From: Armigeres subalbatus
Taxonomy: Eukaryota > Arthropoda > Insecta > Diptera > Culicidae
Reading direction: 5' to 3'
Assembly (NCBI RefSeq): GCF_024139115.2
Contig: NC_085140.1
Location: 336,413,099 to 336,477,098 of the forward strand
Length of the DNA: 64,000 nucleotides
How positions within the stretch are numbered: the first letter of the stretch is position 1; each line of letters begins with the position of its first letter. The position numbers and the translations under genes are program-made. The notes beneath the pieces were generated by a model. It made no database searches. It was not told the origin of the DNA and worked only from the letters and a program-made list of their open reading frames with translations. Below, one piece after another: positions 23,101 through 34,300 of the stretch.

Positions 23101-23807
23101 GCCTCGTGTAAATACTATGCTGATTCAGGTGCCGTAAATACTATTGAAAGAGAGACTCCTTCTGAAACCTGAGAAGGCGGCAGGATGCAATTGGGTGCAT
23201 CACTGATACAGTTGCATCACCGTACCTAGTTGTGTGTGGAAATTTGTGGAGTAATTGTTTTCATGTTTGGTTACCAAGGACAACCGGGAAAAATTTTAAT
23301 TTTAATAACGTAAATTCTAATATTTACCTATATGCGTTGGATGCAACCATTGAATTCACGTGCAAATGTACACTCTAGTGAGTTCTAATGAAAAAGAATT
23401 GAGTTTAGGGGAAAATGATTTTTTCTTCCTCAAGATTTGTTTGTAGCTACATGAATTGTTATGAGTAGTCAATGCATTCTGGAATTGCTGCGCATGAGCC
23501 GTCCAATTTCCCTGAAGCACTAGGGATGCATGAATCAAATGGTAAACGAACAATGACAAATAATTTCATTACAGTTATCTAAATCGCACGTACCCTATCA
23601 TTTACTTCGATTCAATTTGTTCACTAATCAATGAGTTTCTTAATAATATTTTATACTAAAAAAATGTACCTAGATTTATTCGTAGAAAAATTGAAATGTT
23701 TAAGCTCTTTTCGCTTTAGTTGTTGAATCCTCCTTCTAATTTAAAAAAAAAATCACATATACATAAAATGTGGAAATGGAAATTTCAAGGAACGGTATTG
23801 TGTAGAT
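23101..23807. other. Unassigned stretch
   Basis: No gene or element recognised. Confidence 0.35.
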
Positions 23808-24794
23808 CAGTTGTCCCCAGCATGCTTACCATCAAGGGTCGCATTGCAATTTTGAACTGTTGAAGCAGGCCGCAGTATCTATGAAACATTTGTTTTTCAT
23901 TTTAAATATAATTTTTTGCAATTCCTGATCATAATATCTGGTTTACAGTTCGTCTCTGAGTGATAAAACGGCCTACTTTTCCATACCAACGAAATAGGTG
24001 CTTTAATGAACATTATGCAACTCAAATTGGTTGCATAATATTCATTATAACATTCATTTGGGTGCTATAATGGAAAACCAACATCAGAAAAGTGGTTACA
24101 TGACTACATTTTGCTGAATGAGCTTGGGTAAGTGTTCAAATAGTGTATTCTCTGCGTCGCGTAATACATGAAACAGTTTGATGGACATGACATCAAAAAT
24201 TTTCAAAGGCAAGTACATCTAGGTATCGCTTCACGGCTTATCGAACTATGCAATGTGGCACGGTAACATGGGATCTGTTGTTTTCTGCAGCAACATGATT
24301 TATTGGCAAGAATGATCATGTGGAGTCAATTAGACTGTACAATTTTGGTACAAATTTATCAAATTCAAGTCCATTTTTCGTCATTGCAAAAAATACTCAT
24401 TGCAAAACTCGATTTTTTCAGCACTCGTAGTATTTATCCAACTCGGCAAGCCTCGTACAACTCGTGCTGAAAAAATCATCTTTTTGCAACTTGTTGCACA
24501 AACTACTATTAAAGCTTAGTACAAAATGATGTTTTATACCAAAAAAAAACATTTTTTTTTTGACAAAATATTTTATTCCTATAAATAAATATGGTATTAG
24601 AGACGACTGGAAATAGTTTTCATGAAATAATTGCGGCTATCGGGCTTTTTTGTGGTGATTTTGTTGTAAAAATAGTTATTTTGTGAACGGTGCTCAACAT
24701 TACAACGGCTGTTTTAAAAACTTTTTAAAAACATCATTATTTTTTTTACAATGTTATGAAACTCATATGTGAATATGTACGTTATGTGGAAGAT

Positions 24795-24905
24795 ATTGAT
24801 TTGGAGAATGTATTGGAGGTAACCACTTTCCCTTCGATGGGACTCGAACCCATGACAGTACGCTAGACTGGTGCTTTAACCAACTAAGCTACGAAGGACC
24901 TCCGT
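24795..24905 (-). repeat. tRNA(Ala)-like SINE head, minus strand
   Basis: At 24898-24830 the minus strand folds as a near-tRNA. It has acceptor TCCTTCG/CGAAGGG, D-arm GCTTAGTTGGTTAAAGC, anticodon loop CTAGCGT (anticodon AGC, alanine), and T-arm ATGGG-TTCGAGT-CCCAT. The molecule is 69 nt with almost no variable loop and a mismatch in the anticodon stem. A diverged copy in the same flanking context lies at 32035-32130, so this is a tRNA-derived SINE and not a tRNA gene. Confidence 0.6.
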
Positions 24906-25219
24906 CGGCCTTGTAAAAACATTTAATTCTGCAGATTTTATCGCCGTAGCTGACTATGGTCGGTTTCTGCTCTTTCAGACTTGACAGGAGATATTTCTTT
25001 TGCATCACCATCTTTTCGGTTGAGTTGGTAGAAAGTATTCTAAGCTATTTTTTCCAAATGACCATATGAGCGGGGTTCTGCCAACCCGCTCCAAGTATCA
25101 ATTTTGCGCTCAAAACAAATTGTTCACAGAACAATTGTTTACAAAACGCAATGAACTATACACGTATTAGTAATCGAAGATATTTCATGATAATTGATCG
25201 TCAACGTGCTCCCTGGGGC

Positions 25220-25383
25220 TAATTCTCGCTTAACTTTTCAAAAGGACCTAAGTAACATTTTTTTCATGAATTAATTTGAATAGCGCAATCAACAGAAAAA
25301 CATGAAAGCTTTTGATTGCAGTACTCAAATTATTCATGAAAAAAATGTTACTTAGGTCCTTTTGAAAAGTTAAGCGAGAATTA
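25220..25383. mobile_element. Fold-back MITE, 164 bp
   Basis: Arms of about 65 bp starting TAATTCTCGCTTAACTTTTC are repeated in inverted form up to 25383, with a short AT-rich loop. It lies inside the hAT-like element, so it is younger than it. Confidence 0.7.
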
Positions 25384-25724
25384 TCGCATTTTTCTGTTGA
25401 ATTTCGCCGAGCCCTTACATATTTTTATCAATTAAAGCATTCTTATTACGGGACAATGTGAAAAGCTTTTCTAGTCATGTCACATGTAGTGTATTCTCTG
25501 AAATCCTTCGTTGGCAGCAGCAAAAGGCTTGGAGGGTCGCATGTGGCCCGCGGGCCGCACTTTGGTGGCAACTGATGTAGACCGAAAACATTGTTGTTTT
25601 ATTTCTCGTAGAAAAACTGCAGAATTTCAGTTTGATAATCCAGAAAAAAACTTCGTGGACATTCTGACATTTTTTTCGAAGAAATTGCGAACAACTACTA
25701 GTTCCCACTTTGGGATTACCCTTT

Positions 25725-26175
25725 AGTAGGCACTTGTCATAAGACGAGTTTTATTCCATTCAATTCCACGACTTTGTAATCCATTTTTGCCTTTATCGTA
25801 TACTAAGTATACGTAAAGGCTATATGATCACTCCAAAAACAAACTTTTGATAGAAGGCTCGGAGACCCATAGTGTTATATACCAATCAACTCAGCTCGAT
25901 GAATTGAGGTGATGTCTGTTTGTGTGTATGTATGTATGTGTGTGTGTATGTGTGTATGTGTACAAAATTTTGTAGACACACTTTTTGGAACTTAGCATTG
26001 GTCGAATTACTCGCAACAAATTCCATTCGACGGGGAATCCTGTCCCATTGTTTGCTATTGAAAATTGGCCAGATCGGACTATGGGATCAGAAGTTATAGC
26101 CAAAACACTATTTTATATGCGCAAAATACGCTAAAAAACAGTCAAACATATTTTTTTGCACGAGAAAGGCACCAA
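25725..26175. repeat. Dispersed repeat with (TG)n microsatellite
   Basis: A (TGTATG/TG)n tract lies at 25919-25960 in a repeat that also carries a self-complementary TATACTTAGTATA near 25800 and the phrase AATCCTGTCCCATTGTTT. That phrase recurs at 60980-61000. The start (CTTGTCATAAGACGAG at about 25736) is the same end motif as the MITE at 26379. Confidence 0.5.
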
Positions 26176-26378
26176 CACCGCTAGGTGGATCAATCAGGGT
26201 TTTTTCATTAACAACCGTACTAATTTTGCAGGACGGTTTGTTTTTTGGACCCTCCTAGAGATCTGTTTAGTGGCCACGCAAAATCGGCCATGAGTGGCCA
26301 TGAATAGCTTCTCATAGCATTGACCAAATACTATATTGTTAGGAAAATTATTTTAAGCTTTTTAATGAAATGTCTTCA

Positions 26379-26527
26379 CTTGTCATAAGACGAGTTCGTA
26401 CTGTCCCAGTCGAGTCAAATACGAGACACTGAAGACGGCCTTACTGTTGACGTCGAAATACGTATCTGTCAAGGTACAATCAAGTGGTAGAATTAAATGG
26501 GATAGTATGAACTCGTCTTATGACAAA
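26379..26527. mobile_element. MITE with TTGTCATAAGACGAGT ends, ~150 bp
   Basis: TTGTCATAAGACGAGT at the left is matched by its complement at the right. A central phrase CGAAATACGTATCTGT recurs at 51305-51325. Related end motifs lie at 25736 and, more distantly, in the perfect palindrome at 61062. Confidence 0.6.
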
Positions 26528-27371
26528 CAAGTCCTATATTTTTTTCACTGTACTTTGCTATTCATAAACAAAATAATCTGTAATGATAAAAATGTCAACA
26601 TACCTTCACAATTTTAGGGTACTTAGATTGGAAGTAGTTACTCTATATGGGAACATTAGCCACCCATACAAAAATTTGGCGAAAAAATAAAAAATGATGA
26701 TTTGTTTTCAGGACCTGCCTAGTGTTTAATTAATTGTAGATTTGACAAATTTGACGAATGGTTGTTTCGAAAAAATATTCTTGAGTAGATGTCATGAAAA
26801 AGGGGATCAAGTCTCCCCACATTCTAAGATTGCATGCGCTGTCGATTTTTTTTAAACAAAAATCGTTCATGAATACGCACAGCAAGTCGAAAAATCTGCG
26901 TATTCTAAAGGAAATTTTTTTTTTTTTTAAATCAGAGAGCACATTTCTACTTTTATCAAACCAAGTTCAAGAGGCAATTAAGCGATAAATCCATTTAAAA
27001 AAAGTCCAGTAGTTTCAAATGTTACAAAATTTTAATTGCATTTTATCTATATTTTGTGGTCTATAAATTGTTTAGTAATTTATTCAAAACGTCTCTAGGA
27101 ATTTTTAGAAATGTTTTTCCAATTCCTGGAAATCCTGAGAATATCCGAAGAAGTATGATAATGGATAAGGAAAGAGGCCCCAAAACACACTAAACTACAA
27201 TGTACTACGCGACTCCACGCACGGTTCATAGTAGAATGCTGATTCGCCGATGCGTGGTACGTTGTTCCCTAAGAGCTGCCAGCTAAAAGGCGTTTTGCCT
27301 TATGAGTTTTCCGGCTTTGAAATATCACCACTTTTTCAATTGTAGATATTATCAATATGATTGAGATTTTC
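26528..27371. other. Unassigned AT-rich stretch
   Basis: No gene or terminal repeat recognised. Confidence 0.35.
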
Positions 27372-27567
27372 AATAGAGGTAATAAACTATAGAGGACGAT
27401 TGTCGCTGCGGTTCCCTTTGGTATCGTCCCCAAACATGTTGGGTACCTATCTGTCAAAACGTACTGATTTTTTCTTCGTTGATATTTAGTGCCCTATCCT
27501 CGCCAGCAAAAGATACTTCGCAAGTGACGACAGCAACAATCTTCCTCTATAGTTTATTACCTCTATT
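27372..27567. mobile_element. Fold-back MITE, 196 bp
   Basis: AATAGAGGTAATAAACTATA at 27372 is matched by its complement ending at 27567; arms are about 35 bp. Noncoding. Confidence 0.65.
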
Positions 27568-27677
27568 AGATTTTCCAAAATTTTGAGATGGCATCGGCTA
27601 GCTATATTGTTTGCATATGCGGTAAGAATGCCCATGAAAATCATTACAGCTAACACATTAAAGCAATATATGCTTAG

Positions 27678-27873
27678 GTTTCAAATCACTCAGAGACTGA
27701 GTAAAATTGTATTGCCGTCTCTTTTTTTCTCATGGAAATCTTAATCATTCTTCGTAAAAAAAAGTGGAACTACTCCAATTCCTAGTTTTTTGCGAAAAGT
27801 GTGTGAGATTTTCTTGGAAAAAAAAAAAAGAGATGACAATACAATTTCACTCAGTCTCTGAGTGATTTGAAAC
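27678..27873. mobile_element. Fold-back MITE with CACTCAGAGACTGAGT ends, 196 bp
   Basis: Arms of about 45 bp start GTTTCAAATCACTCAGAGAC; the A-rich loop holds runs of 8-9 A or T. A partial relative lies at about 33815-33860. Confidence 0.65.
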
Positions 27874-28009
27874 GGTCGTGTAGACTGTAATTGCTACATT
27901 GGATGGGGAGGAGGTGAGGGGGCAACAACTTCAGCAACTAGCAAGCAACTTCAGAGTCACCAAAACTGGGCTTTACTACTGCCAAGAATTCTTAGATGTT
28001 CTCTAGATT

Positions 28010-28472
28010 TCTTTTGGAATTTTTTCTACAAAATTTCATGAATAATTCAAAAATTCCTTCAGAAAATTATTCGAAAATTATTTGAGAAATACATTTGGAT
28101 ATCATCGGGAATTTCATTCTCTCGTGAATTATTCCAGTAGTTCCTACGGAATTTCCATGTCTTTCCAACATTTTAGGACAAAGTTTCAGGAATTTCCTTA
28201 GAGATTTCTAACGGAATTTCCGAAGGAACTCCTTACCTAACGGATTTTTTTACATTTTTAAATTTCTCCAAGAATTTCTTTAGACATTCTTTTAAGAATT
28301 CTCTCGGAATTTCTTCCATGAATTTGTCCAGAAAATCCAGAAAGTCCTCAAGAATTCTAAGAAAATTTCGAAAATGTCTTCGGAAATTCCTTTACGAATT
28401 CTTTTAGAAATTTCTTCGGATTTCTTTAAGAAAAATGTTTGGAGGAATTACCCTGACCAAAGTCTGACATTC
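28010..28472. repeat. Degenerate GAATTTC/GGAATT-rich low-complexity repeat
   Basis: Words such as GAATTTCTT, GGAATTTC and AAGAATTC recur every 15-30 bp with no clean period. Similar composition is seen at 12560-12770. Confidence 0.4.
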
Positions 28473-30028
28473 ATAGGCGTAACTAGAGTCTCGGTCTAGG
28501 GGGGCCATGGCACCAGCTGGTGGGATGTAATTTTCAAAGGCGATTTAAAGCACTGTGCGCATGGATTGCAATAGAAATTGTTTGACTAAGTTTATCGCTC
28601 ATTCGTCCTAGAACTAGCATAAAAAAATCGCCAATAATACAATTGATTTCCAATGATGCTGTGATTGCTTCAAAACGCTGTGTCTGTGTCAACTTGTCTT
28701 CTCCATGTTACTAAATGTGGATAAGTGTGTAATCTAAGATTCAAGAATCTTCTTCGAATTATCTATATATGAAATTCGATATGAGTATATTTCTGAAAGT
28801 TTTCAAGCATTTCCATGATTACTTAATGCATAAAGATCTCGATTTTTTTGAAACTTGAAATTTTTGAAACTTTTTAAATGTGGAATAAATTCCACGAAAT
28901 GTTGTCATAATCAATATAAGCATTCATGCAATTCCAAAATGTATGCTATGTGCTGAAATAGTTAAGTACCGATGAACACAAATTTGGAATCCTAAAGTGT
29001 TTTTATGAGTCATAAAATTATGAGTCATAAATCAAATTCCAGAGTAACATAGGGTTTTTTAGTTACTGAGGTTAGGAAGATGCTTTATTATGGTTTTCTG
29101 AATAGGTGAGAGATTTCTCTGCAAAAATCAAAGAGACTTGAGAAGCAACCAAATCGATCTGAATTATGCTGCAAAAGAAATGTTTTCTGATGCGAACTGG
29201 TTTCTAAATCAATTTTTTTATCCTAAAAACAAATTCTAACTAAAGCAGGCACAAAAGAGTTTTCCGATGATCCTTATGATATCGCCAAAATTAAATGGAA
29301 CAAGATCTTTTGAGGATTATAAAATATTTCTTTAATGCAATCTCTGTTGTGAGTGCGAAGGTTGCCTAAGTTTTGTCCTAATACTTTCAATGGAATGCGT
29401 TGTTGATTTTTCTGTCATTGTAACAAAGATTCTTAAGTTTTATAAAATTCTTTCTGTGCCAGAATTATATAGCGAGAGCAAAAAGCTCCATAGGAATTTG
29501 ATCAACTGTTTTGCGGCATACCTTGCGATTAACTCGAAGATTTTCGAAAGAATGGTCGTTCGAAATTTCATTGACCGGATTTGTGTACATGTGCTCATTT
29601 TGATGTAGTTGCTTCAGTCTTTTTTGAAGCGGATGGTAGTTTAATAGAACAGAAATATTTATATCTTAATACAATTATGTTTTTATGTTTCTGCGACCAG
29701 GATACAAGTCAAACAAATGAAGAACAAATTTATTATTTTAAGCTAGCAACTGAATTAGAAGCGGCATTGATTTTAGCTTAAAAATCGAGAAAATGTTCCC
29801 GGGGGTCCAACTTAAATATTTCGATGCTTTGCTGAACAAATGGTCATAGATGTGATAACGCAACAAAAAATATGTTTATAGAATTCATAATCAAAATTAA
29901 GATATATGTAGGAAATATGTAAATGAAATAAAAACTGACTAAGTTGGAATTACTTTTCAAAATTTTCTGGGGGGGGGCCAAAAGTAGGTCTGGAGGGGGC
30001 CAGCCCCCCCCCCCTTATTTACGCCAAT
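28473..30028. mobile_element. Putative TIR element with GGCGTAA ends, ~1.55 kb
   Basis: The left end ATAGGCGTAACTAGAG and the right end, read inward, ATTGGCGTAAATAAGG match at most positions. Each is followed inward by G-rich runs and GGCC words. Target duplication is not clear. Two short overlapping frames (29390-29608, 29581-29781) have no recognisable motif. It could be a non-autonomous DNA transposon; superfamily unknown. Confidence 0.45.
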
Positions 30029-30175
30029 GGTGATAACCCCTACACAACAAGACCACTTAAAGGTCACGTTTGCGGAAAAGCCATCAGAATCCGAGTACCA
30101 ACCTCCACCGCGGTTAGCTCTCATTTTTGCAAATTTAATATCTTTCGGATGCTTGATTTGTCCAATCTCCACATG
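30029..30175 (-). repeat. SINE copy, inverted, head-to-head with next
   Basis: This is the reverse complement of the SINE at 30216-30440 and of 3690-3840. It is truncated before the B box by the end of the neighbouring element. Confidence 0.55.
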
Positions 30176-30215
30176 TGCTTTACTGTTGTATATCCACTGC
30201 CAAGCGAGTGCACAT

Positions 30216-30440
30216 TGTTTGTGGAGATTGGACAAATCAAGCATCCGAAAGATATTCAATTTGCAAAAAAGAGCTTACCGCGGTGGAGGTTGGTACTATG
30301 ATTCTGATGGCTTTTCCGCAAACGTGACATAAAAATGGTCGTTGTACATGGGTTATCACGCCTATGTAGAGAGTATGTGTAGGAGGTTGAGGATTCGAGT
30401 CCCCCCGAGACACGTGGATTCTTTTTCGCAAATGTCATAT
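30216..30440 (+). repeat. tRNA-related SINE, forms a large inverted pair
   Basis: It carries the same body as the copy at 3690, with a clear B-box-like GGATTCGAGTCCCC at about 30389. Together with 30029-30175 it makes arms of about 145 bp around a ~45-bp spacer. Confidence 0.55.
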
Positions 30441-31017
30441 CAATTTGTCCATTTCGAAACATATGCTGTGCATATGCACAGCCAAGATATTTAACAAAAA
30501 AATGGTTTTCGTACGGCCGAGTTGCCGAATAATATGCAATTAATTGTAAATTGAAATGTTTTTGTTTGGAGACATTGAGGGTTTGCTTTAGGCGACCCAT
30601 CTTGCCCCATTCTACTCTATGTTGTAAACTTTAGCTTTGTACTTAAAGTTGAGTGTTTTACTTTCACTTATTTTTCAGTCTCTTATTTTATTTGTTCATT
30701 TACGTTATAATGTTTTACCATTATCATAATGAGAATCCCACTGTTCTTTTTTTTCCATGCGTTGGGCGAATTTTCCCGCCTGGGAAAATCAAGGGTATCG
30801 AAAAACGGCAACCGAGCATTCATTCGAAGCAAATAAAAGCTTTGATTTCGTACCAAAAATTAACAAACGCTTCATGAATTATAAACAAACGCTTGGCTAA
30901 AAATGAAATGTCACTGCGCTGCGATTGTTTTGTTTTGATTCGGCTGATCCTCTATATCGCAACACACAAAGTTAGTGCCTTTCTTTATCAAAATCGAAGT
31001 TTAATTTTTAAATCGTA
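30441..31017 (+). promoter_or_regulatory. Upstream and 5' UTR region of the PITHD1 orthologue
   Basis: There is no separate gene here. The ~120 bp before the ATG at 31018 read as a plausible leader, but I see no confident TATA or initiator. Confidence 0.4.
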
Positions 31018-31340
31018 ATGTCCCACAACCATTCGCATGGCCACGGTGGTGCCTGCGCCCACGAAGCCCTAGGAATCGAAGATGAGCTGGAGATGGGAAT
31101 TCAGTACAGTCTGTACGAGAAAATCGACACACTGAATGTGGAATGTCTGAACGAGGAAACGGAAGGATCCGGCAAAACGGTGTTCAAACCATACAATCAG
31201 CGGTTGGATTTCGACAAGCACGTTACCAGCGACGCCGACGAAGAACTGCTGTTCAACATCCCATTCACCGGAAACGTAAAGCTGAAGGGAATCATCGTGG
31301 TGGGCGCCAATGACGACAGCCATCCGAGGAAGATGAGATT
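31018..31340 (+). CDS. PITHD1: PITHD1 exon 1
   Basis: It runs from the ATG to AGATT, before the donor GTGAGT at 31341. It encodes the first 107 residues and two bases of a leucine codon, including the conserved FNIPFTGNVKLKGI stretch. Confidence 0.93.
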
Positions 31341-34300
31341 GTGAGTATTTTAACTGCAGTTGTTTGCAGGGCTAGTAGCGGTCATTTCTAAAAATATAGC
31401 ATTATGGGCTCTGCCTGCCTTACTGCCGCTAACCCCAAGTCGAGCACATCTGTATATGGAGGCCCATATACAGATGTGCTCGACTTGCCGTTAGCGGCAG
31501 CTTAGGACTCATTCGCAAGTCTCTTGACATAAATGCGAATTGAACGTCTAAATACCTTCGTTCAACTCACTTTAATGAAAAGAAAGTTGAACATGTTCAA
31601 ATTTTGGCAAGGTAATTGAATTGTCAAAGAGTAAGAGTAATTGTCAAAGGGAAACCTTCCATACAAAAATCTACAAGGGAGAGGGTGGGGGTTGAAGCAT
31701 GTAAGATTCTTGTACACAAGTTTAAGATGTTTCGTTCCTCATAGCTGCTTTAAGACACGTTTAGCAGACGTCCAGTGATCAGGTCCGGTAGCATGTTGAA
31801 CATTCGAAGTTTTCTTCTTCTTTTTATTCTATGAATTTACATTCCAACTAGAACTTGCCTATATTTTCAACTTAGTAACGTATTAGCACTTCCACAAGGT
31901 ATTTGAAACCTTTTCAATGCCCGCCATTGCATGAATATGTATGTACGGATAGTTTTGATCAACCGCATTTTCTCACTATGTCTGAAACTTGATTATGCAT
32001 ATGTACAACATGTGATAGATTTAGTTCGGAAAAGGTATTGGAGGGTAACCGCCCCTTCGGTGGGGTTTGATCCCACGACCCCAGTTCGCATGACAGGTGC
32101 TTTCCCTACTAAGCTACGAAAAACCTCCGTCGTCCACCGCAGCTTAGCGGGTACTGATGAAACCAAATTCCCAGCACCAGGTACCAGCCGATCTCTCGCA
32201 ATACATTTTCAGAACTAACTCTCTCAAATGTATTTTTGTACACATGTCAACCAAGTATGATGAGTATTTAGTATTGTCCGGCTCCTACACACTTGCTTCA
32301 TCAGCAACGGCGCTCAATGAAGTAGGGTTGTGTGAGGTTGTGCCAGTTTGGTCGTCAGATCCCGACCCGACCACACAAGCGAAGAGAGATCGCCACTCGA
32401 GATCAGTACATTCAAAGTTAATTGCCTATATGCCGGGTATTAAGCCACCCGGAGTGGCTTAATACCCGGCATATAGGCAATTAACTTTGAATGTACTGCG
32501 CATTTTCTTGTCCTGCAAGTTGGATACGCGTCGTGGACGAGAACTTCGGATATCGCCATTAATATAAAACACGGAGTCCCTCCTTAGCCATGCGGTAAGA
32601 CGCGCGACTACAAAGCAATACCATGCTGAGGGTGGCAGGGTTCCATTCCCGGTGCTGGTCTAGGAAATTTTTCGGATTGGAAATTGTCTCGACTTCCCTG
32701 GGCATAAAAGTATCATCGTGTTAGCCTCATGATATACGAATGCAAAAATGGTAACTTGACTTAGAAACCTCGCAGTTAATAACTGTGGAAGTGCTCAATG
32801 AACACTAAGCTGCGAGGCGGCTCTGTCTACAGTGTGGGGATGTAATGCCAATAAGAAGAAGAAGATAAAACACGGTAGATAGCTTTAAAAACTATTCAAG
32901 GTGTCAAAAGTGCGTCCCGAATGAGAACTAGATGAATGCATAGCAGAGACTTGACGTTGCGGTAGAGAAATGGTAGTTGGTTTGACTATAGTCGAAAATG
33001 CTTTTTATCTGTTTATCTTCTATAAAGCTAATGTCTGGTCTTGTGCTCATCATAATATGAATTGGTGCCAGCGAAAGTGGTAGGTACATGTCAATATTTA
33101 CCATATTGGTTACATGTAACATTGAATGAATTTTTCCTAAAACTATGAATGATAAATTAAAATTTGTAATTTTTGCAACTCATCCATAATATGCCTAAAG
33201 ATTAAGAAGTAGCGAGAAATAGCCGAAGTTTCTTGACAAAATTTAAGTTTATTGGAACAAAATGCATATATTATGACTCACAACGTTGTAAAAAGTTCAA
33301 CACCTTCGAAACAAGCATGCTTATCGTTCACAAGAGCTATGGGATTGCATGAGTGATCTAGAGATGGGCGCTCCGCTCAGGAGCTGTTCGAAAGATTCGC
33401 TTCCTTACATTGAGCTGATGAACCATGGATCTTTTTTAAAGAACCCCAGCTCAGCAGCTCACTTTAAATTGATGAAATCATTGTCAAACACGCACCTAGA
33501 GAAACTCCCTCGAGCGTACGCACTCGAGTACGCGTGCTGTTGTATACAAACGAAAATACCACGCTCGCGGTACACAACACAAGCGAGCTTGTATGAGCAT
33601 TCCAGTCCAGTACCGCGCACGTGCTGATCGTTTATTATTTGCACCTCAAGCACCATCAAGCCAAGCAACAGAAATCATTTCTGCTGCAGGAAGGAATAAG
33701 AAACACACAAGCAAAAATAATCCAACTAGCTTGCCGTCTATTTCTAAACCCATACCCACATACTCGGCGCTACGAACGGACACACAAAAGATACCTACAC
33801 GCTAACTTTCACCTACTCAGTGACTGAGTAAAATTGTATTGCTGTCTTTTTCTATCCCACGGAAATTTTACTCAATTTCCGTCAAAAGCAGGACAACTCA
33901 AAACTATGAGTAATCCTGCTTTTGACGGAAATTGAGTAAAATTTCCAGTTGAGATATATCAGCTTTCACACTGATATTCTTCCCTCCCCTTCATACGGGA
34001 GCTTGGCAGAAGGAAGGTCGTGCGATATGTGCCATCACAAATATTGCCCTCCGCTCGCTTTCAAATCGACTTCTATAAAAACATTCTTCATGCCTGCCGT
34101 ATCCTAACGGAACTATCAATTCTATACTTTCGCCTCTAATGCTATCATGAACATGTACGTCCAAGTTTGGAAGATGATATTAGCATTTCCATATCATTGT
34201 AAATCGTTTAACTTCACGTAGAAGTAACACACACGAAATCATTAATTTAGCTTATACTTGTGACACATATATGATACCAATATCACTGTATAGCATAAAA

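Larger units (their letters stand above)
23808..25574. mobile_element. hAT-like element, CAGTTGTCCCC ends, 1.77 kb
   Basis: The left end is CAGTTGTCCCCAGCATGC, and the right end read inward is CAGTTGCCACCAAAGTGCGG. Both are followed by the GGGTCGCAT/GGCCCGCGGGCCGCA words typical of hAT termini. The flanks GTGTAGAT and ATGTAGAC agree at 6 of 8 positions, as expected of an old 8-bp duplication. No transposase reading frame survives. A tRNA-like SINE and a fold-back MITE lie inside. Confidence 0.6.

Noticed and set aside
24830..24898. tRNA-Ala(AGC) gene on the minus strand
   Set aside because: The cloverleaf is nearly complete but only 69 nt, with almost no variable loop and a mismatched anticodon stem. 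A diverged copy in the same context at 32035 shows it is a SINE head.
33349..33627. 92-codon open frame as a gene
   Set aside because: It starts inside the target duplication and covers the hAT-type terminus; it is repeat sequence.
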